DNA of 47,525 nucleotides from Microbacterium sp. SD291 (GTDB lineage Bacteria > Actinomycetota > Actinomycetes > Actinomycetales > Microbacteriaceae). Of the stretch, positions 42,721-47,525 are shown one piece after another. The position numbers were made by a program, and so were the translations under genes. The DNA lies in assembly GCF_017355365.1 (NCBI RefSeq), contig NZ_JADIJR010000024.1, positions 1 to 47,525 of the forward strand, in the 5' to 3' direction. Below the pieces are notes generated by a model that was given only the letters and a program-made list of their open reading frames with translations, did not search any database and had not been told where the DNA came from. How positions within the stretch are numbered: the stretch's first letter is position 1; the number at the start of each line of letters is the position of its first letter.

Positions 42721-43239
42721 TCAGGCCTGTGCTCTCCAGGTGGCGGCGCCGTCCTTCTCCGGCTCGCCGCGGACGTACAGCAGACGGGGGCCATCGGCGA
42801 CGGAGATCCCCCTGCCGGCTGCTTCCGACGCCACGTGCGCGCGGAAGTCGTTCCAGAAGTCCGAGGTCTTCGGCATCCCGAGGTACTCGCGCACCCGCTC
42901 GGCCTGCAGTCGTGTGCCGCCAGGGTCGGCGACCAGACGTGCGACGCCGTCGTCGGCCTCGACGAAGCGGATGCCGTAGCTGCCGTCGGCGAGCGCGGTG
43001 AACTGCCGAGGATGCCGGCGGACGACCTCGTCGACGACCTCGCGGGCCGCGGACTCGGACGCGCGGATCACGACGGTCGTGCCGAGGTCGGCGAGGATCC
43101 TCGTCCGCCGGGATGCCCCCGACCTCTGCTCCGAGCGTTCGCCGGCAGCTCTCGACCACCGCCGGATCCAGCGCGGCAGCAGCATCGCGGCGACGATCAC
43201 GACGGCGATCACCGAGAAGAGGAGCACGGGATTGTCCAC
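42721..43239 (-). CDS. Single-pass membrane protein of unknown function
   Basis: A 172-residue protein with one N-terminal membrane helix (PVLLFSVIAVVIVAAMLLP) followed by a basic RWIRRWSR anchor, and about 130 cytosolic residues of mixed alpha/beta character. No family recognised. It is close to the AEC transporter gene upstream on the same strand (16 bases), so they may share a transcript. Confidence 0.7.
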   Translation of the reverse strand: MDNPVLLFSVIAVVIVAAMLLPRWIRRWSRAAGERSEQRSGASRRTRILADLGTTVVIRASESAAREVVDEVVRRHPRQFTALADGSYGIRFVEADDGVARLVADPGGTRLQAERVREYLGMPKTSDFWNDFRAHVASEAAGRGISVADGPRLLYVRGEPEKDGAATWRAQA

Positions 43240-43255
43240 GGAACCAACCTACGGG

Positions 43256-44176
43256 TCAGCCGAGCAGCGCCATGATGAGCACCAGCACCGGCAGGCATCC
43301 GATCGTGGTGAGGAAGACCGTGTCGCGGGAGATCGCCTCGCCGACGTCGTAGCGCTGGGAGTAGTTGAAGACGTTCTGCGCCGTCGGGAGCGCCGCGAGG
43401 ACGACGACGATCAGCACCTCGGCATCCGACAGCCCGAATACGAACTCGGCGACCGCCCAGGCGATGAGCGGCATCGCGATGAGCTTCAGGCCGGACGCGA
43501 GCACCACATCGCGGCGGTGGCCGCTGGTGCCCAGCACGCGCTGTCCGTGCAGCGAGATGCCGTAGCTGATCAGGAGCACCGGCACCGCGGCATCCGCGAT
43601 CAGCTGTGCCGGGGCCATCACGATCTCGGGAACGGAGAGGCCGAAGACCGAGACGATGGTGCCGAGGAGGGAGCCGATGATGATCGGGTTGGTCGCGGTG
43701 CGCGTGAGCGTGCGTCGCAGCGAGACCTGGTCGCTCGTGACCGCATCGAGGATCGTCAGGGAGATCGGCGTGAAGACCAGCAGCTGCATCAGGATCACGG
43801 GGGCAGGGTAGGCGGCGCTGCCGAGCAGGTACAGGGACAGCGGGATGCCGATGTTGTTGGAGTTCACCTGCCCGGAGGAGAGGGCACCGATCACCGCCAT
43901 ACCGACCGGACGCTTCCAGACGTACTTGGCGATGAGCGCGTACACCGCGATGACGGCGACCGCAGCGATCGCCGAGACGGGGAGGAGAGCCGAGAACAGC
44001 AGCTTCGCGTCGGCGTGCGCGAGCACGACGAAGAGCAGGAACGGCGAGAGGACGAAGAAGATCAGTCGCCCGAGTACGTGACGCGCGTGAGGACCGAGGA
44101 GATCGATCCGGCCGATGACCCAGCCCAGCGCGATCGCCAGAGCCACCACGGCGAATCCGGTGAGCGTGTCGAGCAT
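43256..44176 (-). CDS. AEC-family (auxin efflux carrier type) transporter
   Basis: A 306-residue membrane protein of about ten helices with the AEC features: N-terminal FAVVALAIALGWVIGR, an internal SSGQVNSNNIGIPLSLYLLG segment (the family's conserved N-N-x-G-I-P) and TAQNVFNYSQRY in the C-terminal half (A/T-Q-N-V). Members export carboxylic acids or auxin-like compounds; the substrate here is unknown. ATG at 44176 gives the normal family length of about 310. Confidence 0.9.
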   Translation of the reverse strand: MLDTLTGFAVVALAIALGWVIGRIDLLGPHARHVLGRLIFFVLSPFLLFVVLAHADAKLLFSALLPVSAIAAVAVIAVYALIAKYVWKRPVGMAVIGALSSGQVNSNNIGIPLSLYLLGSAAYPAPVILMQLLVFTPISLTILDAVTSDQVSLRRTLTRTATNPIIIGSLLGTIVSVFGLSVPEIVMAPAQLIADAAVPVLLISYGISLHGQRVLGTSGHRRDVVLASGLKLIAMPLIAWAVAEFVFGLSDAEVLIVVVLAALPTAQNVFNYSQRYDVGEAISRDTVFLTTIGCLPVLVLIMALLG

Positions 44177-44202
44177 GAGATGAGCGTATCGAGGTGGCGC
44201 GC

Positions 44203-44373
44203 GTGACGACGAAGTCTCGCGCCGAACCGCTTTGACCGCTGGAGCGTGGTCCATTCCGGTGATCGCTGCTGCCATTGCGCTGCCGATCGCGGCGGCATCG
44301 ACGACGACTGTCTGGGTGATCAACTCAGGTCGAGGGGAGTTCATCCTGATGAACCTGGGGGACCCAGGCGAGA
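44203..44373 (+). pseudogene. Broken remnant of an exported-protein gene
   Basis: In two frames there are pieces of one N-terminus: GTG at 44203 gives MTTKSRAEPL and then a stop, and the frame at 44232 continues with AGAWSIPVIAAAIALPIAAAS, which is the hydrophobic signal segment commonly seen in secreted proteins of these bacteria (W-S-x-P-V-I-A). A one-base indel near 44230 would join them. The body of the protein is missing. Confidence 0.4.
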
Positions 44374-44685
44374 TCAATGGCTATCGGAGTCCAGTCGGAT
44401 CCGCCCGCGACGGAAGGGCAGCAACGGTGCGCCATATACGAGGGCCGGCGCGTGATCGGGCTCCAGCGCGAACTCGGCATGGCCGAAGCGCCAAAGTCGA
44501 TTGAAGAGGAACACCCCGATCGTCACGGTGTGATCGGAGGGAATCTGCCAGGTGCCGAGACCCCATTGCGTCGGCTGGCCGCGGCCGGCGATGACGAGCG
44601 TGGGCTTGATTCCCGAGTACAGCGCGAACCACGGCTTGACGAGCGTCAGCTCGATGCGGCGCGGGGCCGGGGCATCATCACTCAT
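44374..44685 (-). CDS. Small protein of unknown function
   Basis: A 103-residue protein with several strand-like stretches (RIELTLVKPWFALYSGIKPTLVIAGR, WQIPSDHTVTIGVFLFNRLWRFG) and no signal peptide or membrane helix. It has the look of a small beta-barrel. Family not recognised. ATG at 44685; the ribosome site is weak. The segment from 44686 to 44945 holds no gene that I can support, only the tRNA terminator. Confidence 0.55.
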   Translation of the reverse strand: MSDDAPAPRRIELTLVKPWFALYSGIKPTLVIAGRGQPTQWGLGTWQIPSDHTVTIGVFLFNRLWRFGHAEFALEPDHAPALVYGAPLLPFRRGRIRLDSDSH

Positions 44686-44884
44686 TGGTGCGTCGATTCT
44701 CGGGTGAATGAGTTAGCCGGGGGTGCGTCCCGTAGCGACGCTACCTACTCCAGCGGGCGGCCGTTCGGTCGCCCTTGAAAGAGAAGGTTCTCACAGCTCG
44801 GGTTACCGCGCCTTCTCTCGGCGCGCCGCTCGCGCGGCGAATCGGTCGATCGAAGGCGGGAACCGCGCCTCACCAGGGCAAAGC

Positions 44885-44919
44885 AAAACCCCCGCCATGT
44901 AGAAGCTAGGCGAGGGTTT
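44885..44919 (-). terminator. Terminator of the tRNA operon
   Basis: On the minus strand, AAACCCTCGCC pairs with GGCGGGGGTTTT around a 12-base loop, and the T-rich end makes it a classic Rho-independent terminator. It lies 27 bases after the tRNA-Phe gene. Confidence 0.85.
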
Positions 44920-44945
44920 CTAAGGTGATTGTAATGATCACCCTG

Positions 44946-45018
44946 TGGCTCCGACGGGCGTCGATCCCGTGACCTCACGATTTTCAGTCGTGCGCTCTAC
45001 CAACTGAGCTACAGAGCC
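44946..45018 (-). tRNA. tRNA-Phe (GAA)
   Basis: 73 bases on the minus strand. Acceptor GGCTCTG pairs with the 3' CGGAGCC (with a U-G pair), anticodon loop CTGAAAA reads GAA, T-loop TTCG-like GATCGAC region is present, and the D-arm is AGCTCAGTTGGTAGAGC. Confidence 0.95.
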
Positions 45019-45085
45019 GTGCGACCGGTGAATCTGTCGCATCTAGACGAAAGGGCCTTCTCGAAAGAAGGCCCGTCGCTTAGAG

Positions 45086-45159
45086 CGACCCTGACGGGAC
45101 TTGAACCCGCGACCTCCGCCGTGACAGGGCGGCACGCTAACCAACTGCGCTACAGGGCC
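45086..45159 (-). tRNA. tRNA-Asp (GTC)
   Basis: 74 bases on the minus strand. Acceptor GGCCCTG with 3' CAGGGTC and a G73 discriminator as usual for Asp; anticodon loop CTGTCAC reads GTC; TΨC arm GGGTTCAAGTCCC. Confidence 0.95.
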
Positions 45160-45188
45160 ATACTTGTTTTCAATTGTATCGGTAAGAG

Positions 45189-45261
45189 TGACCCCAACGG
45201 GATTCGAACCCGTGCTACCGCCGTGAAAGGGCGGCGTCCTAGGCCGCTAAACGATGGGGCC
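45189..45261 (-). tRNA. tRNA-Glu (TTC)
   Basis: 73 bases on the minus strand. Acceptor GGCCCCA with 3' TGGGGTC; anticodon loop CTTTCAC reads TTC; TΨC arm GGGTTCGAATCCC. First gene of the three-tRNA operon, read Glu, Asp, Phe. Confidence 0.95.
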
Positions 45262-45412
45262 GAGTCAGTCCCGGGGGACTTCCTTGCCGACGCTCAAGCA
45301 TAAGGGATGTCTGAGGCAAATCGCGAATCGAGGGCGCGCCCTCTTCCTCCCGGGCGTGTTCAAGAGGACGATGGTTCCTGTCCAGTGTGCCCGAGCATCC
45401 GTCGCAGACCTG

Positions 45413-45440
45413 TTGCAGATGTGAAAGTTGTTGTTATTGT
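45413..45440 (+). promoter_or_regulatory. Probable sigma-A-type promoter of the M23 peptidase gene
   Basis: TTGCAG at 45413-45418 and TATTGT at 45435-45440 with a 16-base spacer in an unusually AT-rich stretch, 30 bases before the GTG start. Confidence 0.5.
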
Positions 45441-45470
45441 GGCATCTGTGAAACCGGCGAAAGGGGCCGC

Positions 45471-46823
45471 GTGAACGACGAGCGATCCATTGCGGATGCT
45501 GCGGCTGCGGCATCCGACGATTGCGGCTGTGCGCCCACGCCGAAGGAGAGCCGCGCTTTCTGGAAGGATCGCACCGTCTCGAGGCGCAGCGCCATCAGCC
45601 TCGGGGTCCTCGGCGTCGCAGCACTGAGCGCGTTCGGCGTCGCATCCGGCGTCACCGCCGCCTACGCCGCGTCGTACCCGAGTTGGGACGACGTGCAGAA
45701 CGCGATGAGCAACGAGGCGGCCAAGGCCGCTGAGGTCACCCGCATCCAGGGACTCATCCAGTCGCTGACGCAGAAGGTCGCCCAGACGCAGGAGGCCGCG
45801 CGGGTCGCCGGAGACGAGTTCTACGACGCGCAGCAGGAGTACTTCGCCGCGATCGCCGAGGCCGAGCAGCTCCAGTCGCAGGCCGACGCGCAGACGGTCG
45901 TTGCCGACGAGTCGATCCGCAAGGCGGGCCAGGTGGCCGCGCAGTTGTACCGGAACGGCGGGGACGACACCGCTCTCGAGCTGTTCTTCGCCGGCTCGGC
46001 CGCCAACGCCGACGAGCTGCTCTCGCGCCTCGGCTCGATGGACAAGCTCTACCAGTACAACCAGACCGTCTACGACAACGCGGTCGCAGCGCGCGACAGC
46101 GCCCAGTCGCTCAGCGATCAGGCCGTCGTCGCGCGCAATGAGCGCGACCGTCTGCAGCAGATCGCCGAGCAGAAGATGATCGCGGCGCAGGCCGCTGCGG
46201 ATGCCGCGCAGGCGGCTCTCGACGAGCAGTCCGCGAACCTCGCCACCATGCAGGCGCAGCTCGACGCGCTGAAGAACGCCACGGCATCCACCCTGGCGAG
46301 CTACAAGCAGGGCGTCGAGGAGCGCGAGAAGGAGCGCCAGCGACTCGCGGCGATCGCGGCCGCCGAGGCTGCGGCGAACGCCGGCAGCGGTGGCGGCGGC
46401 GGAGCCCCGAGCAGCAGCGGCTGGGTCCGCCCGCACGGCGGCTACCGCAGCTCCGGCTACGGCTCCCGCCCCGCCCCTTGCACGGGCTGCTCCACGTTCC
46501 ACTACGGCGTCGACCTCGCAAACGGCTGCGGCGCGGCGATCTACGCCGCCCACTCCGGCACGGTGGATGCCCGGTTCTACGGCCGCGGATACGGCAACTA
46601 CCTCCGCATCCAGCACGGCGACGGAGTCGCCACCGGGTACGCGCACATCAGGGACGGCGGCTTCGCCGTGCGCAACGGCCAGTGGGTCGAGGCCGGTCAG
46701 GTCATCGCCTACGCGGGCAACACCGGCGCATCCGCGGGCTGCCACCTGCACTTCGAGGTCTACATCAACGGCGCGTACACGAACCCGATCGCGTTCCTCG
46801 GGGACCGAGGGGTCTCCGTCTGA
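45471..46823 (+). CDS. M23-family peptidoglycan peptidase with coiled coil
   Basis: A 450-residue exported protein. The N-terminal 45 residues end in VSRRSAISLGVLGVAALSAFGVAS, a signal peptide with a paired arginine that could be Tat-type. A coiled coil spans about 70-290, as in EnvC/NlpD-like proteins, then a Gly/Ser linker and an M23 domain: HYGVD at 344-348 and HLHFE near 425 give the zinc site. It should cut peptide cross-links in the cell wall during growth or division. GTG at 45471 follows AAAGGGG; the frame reaches up to 45387 but that part is Cys-rich and unlikely. A Cys pair in CGCAP lies near the N-terminus. Confidence 0.88.
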   Translation: MNDERSIADAAAAASDDCGCAPTPKESRAFWKDRTVSRRSAISLGVLGVAALSAFGVASGVTAAYAASYPSWDDVQNAMSNEAAKAAEVTRIQGLIQSLTQKVAQTQEAARVAGDEFYDAQQEYFAAIAEAEQLQSQADAQTVVADESIRKAGQVAAQLYRNGGDDTALELFFAGSAANADELLSRLGSMDKLYQYNQTVYDNAVAARDSAQSLSDQAVVARNERDRLQQIAEQKMIAAQAAADAAQAALDEQSANLATMQAQLDALKNATASTLASYKQGVEEREKERQRLAAIAAAEAAANAGSGGGGGAPSSSGWVRPHGGYRSSGYGSRPAPCTGCSTFHYGVDLANGCGAAIYAAHSGTVDARFYGRGYGNYLRIQHGDGVATGYAHIRDGGFAVRNGQWVEAGQVIAYAGNTGASAGCHLHFEVYINGAYTNPIAFLGDRGVSV

Positions 46824-46862
46824 GCATCCGCTCTGCCGGCGTTCAAGACCACCGACATCGAG

Positions 46863-46898
46863 AAGACCCCCGGCCGCTGAGCGGAACCGGGGGTCTTC
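46863..46898. terminator. Bidirectional terminator between the M23 peptidase gene and ppa
   Basis: AAGACCCCCGG (46863-46873) pairs with CCGGGGGTCTT (46888-46898) around a 14-base loop that can pair further (CCGCT/AGCGG). It lies between two convergent genes. Confidence 0.85.
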
Positions 46899-46931
46899 GC
46901 GTCGACGGGCTCAGCGGCCCGCCGCGATGTG

Positions 46932-47423
46932 TCAGTGATCGCCCTCGCCGAAGCGGACGATCGCCTCGTCGAGGATGCGCTGCGCCTCGGCGGCGTCGCC
47001 CCACTCGTCGACCTTGACCCACTTGTTCGGCTCGAGGTCCTTGTAGTGCTCGAAGAAGTGCTCGATCTCCTTCTTCGTGTAGTCGGCGATGTCGCCGATG
47101 TCCTGGATGTGCGCCCAGCGCGGGTCCTTCGACAGGACGGCGACGAGCTTGTCGTCGCCGCCGGCCTCATCGCTCATCTTCAGCACCGCGACCGGGCGGA
47201 CCTCGACGACGACGCCGGGGTAGATGGCGTGGTCGAGGAGCACGAGCACGTCGAGCGGGTCGCCGTCCTCGCCGAGCGTGTTGTCGAAGTAGCCGTAGTC
47301 GGCCGGGTATCCGAAGGTCGTGTAGAGCACGCGGTCGAGGTGCACTCGCCCGGTCTCGTGGTCGACCTCGTACTTCACGCGGCTGCCGCGCGGGATCTCG
47401 ATGACGGCGTCGTGTGCGCCCAT
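46932..47423 (-). CDS. ppa: Inorganic pyrophosphatase
   Basis: A 163-residue family-I pyrophosphatase: IEIPRGSRVKYEVDHETG, the signature GDPLDVLVLLD with metal-binding aspartates (DGDPLDVLV), and KDPRW. It splits pyrophosphate and pulls biosynthetic reactions forward. ATG at 47423 is preceded by GAGGAG; the extra upstream frame to 47465 is not used. Normal length for actinobacteria (about 160-170). Confidence 0.96.
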   Translation of the reverse strand: MGAHDAVIEIPRGSRVKYEVDHETGRVHLDRVLYTTFGYPADYGYFDNTLGEDGDPLDVLVLLDHAIYPGVVVEVRPVAVLKMSDEAGGDDKLVAVLSKDPRWAHIQDIGDIADYTKKEIEHFFEHYKDLEPNKWVKVDEWGDAAEAQRILDEAIVRFGEGDH

Positions 47424-47525
47424 GCGTGTGCTCCTCAGGAAAGACGGTTGGGATGCCGGGGACAAGCCTACTTGCGCGGGCGATGCCTGCGTGAAAGTTC
47501 ACGTCCGAAACCTCGACGCCCTAGC

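Noticed and set aside
44745..44978. Minus-strand 77-codon frame before the tRNA-Phe gene
   Set aside because: Overlaps the tRNA and its terminator; composition is Arg-rich and lacks a ribosome site.
45019..45303. Plus-strand 94-codon frame across the tRNA genes
   Set aside because: It reads the tRNA genes antisense; the peptide SNGIRTRA-like text is a common false ORF over tRNA.

Overview
The window looks like chromosome of a high-GC actinobacterium of the Microbacteriaceae, most likely Microbacterium or a close relative. The grounds are the GC-rich third codon positions, many GTG/ATGA-coupled starts, a mycoredoxin-like protein, an RmlC-RmlD fusion, an FilP/DivIVA-type coiled-coil protein, and the recurrent word GGATGCC/GGCATCC. 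The genus is an inference.

Bases 1-10186 are a type VII secretion (T7SS) core with a phospho-signalling set: an FHA protein cut by the window edge, a PP2C phosphatase, a second FHA protein, a membrane Ser/Thr kinase, an RDD-FHA membrane protein, and a 1502-residue EccC/EssC-type ATPase with its own FHA domain. Most of these genes overlap by 1 to 4 bases. The other expected T7SS core genes (channel proteins, mycosin) are not seen here.

Bases 10188-27631 are an array of secretion-substrate cassettes. Five cassettes begin with a 234-235-residue paralogue that resembles the N-terminal domain of mycobacterial CpnT. Each is followed at once by a short separate toxin-like gene (PD-(D/E)XK nuclease-like; PSGNE/WIPGG type; TNT NAD-glycohydrolase type; unknown; HNH/SHH type). 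Most toxins are followed by a candidate immunity gene, including a SUKH protein, and two cassettes also carry a 292-residue paralogue of unknown role. A WXG100-like gene, an orphan solute-binding lipoprotein, an FHA/helix-turn-helix protein, and a small helical protein with a DUF1023-type hydrolase and a lipoprotein complete the array.

All seven transcripts that start with a WXG100-like or CpnT-NTD-like gene carry the same upstream pattern: an imperfect or perfect dyad RTGGG-N8-CCCAT, then 22 or 23 bases, then a TAnnnT -10-like box. This suggests one regulon, with the FHA/HTH protein at 24076-24861 as a candidate regulator. Cassettes 3 and 5 share an 819-bp repeat with one visible mismatch that ends inside the toxin gene, which suggests recent duplication or gene conversion that swaps toxin ends.

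Bases 27649-47525 are ordinary chromosome: a resolvase-like protein, mdh, a zinc metallopeptidase, proline iminopeptidase, an aldehyde dehydrogenase, mycoredoxin, a GT2-GtrA protein, the rmlA-rmlB-rmlCD operon, LtrA, a fatty-acid desaturase, a coiled-coil protein, an AEC transporter, three tRNA genes (Glu, Asp, Phe), an M23 peptidase and ppa. No gene-free stretch is longer than about 300 bases.
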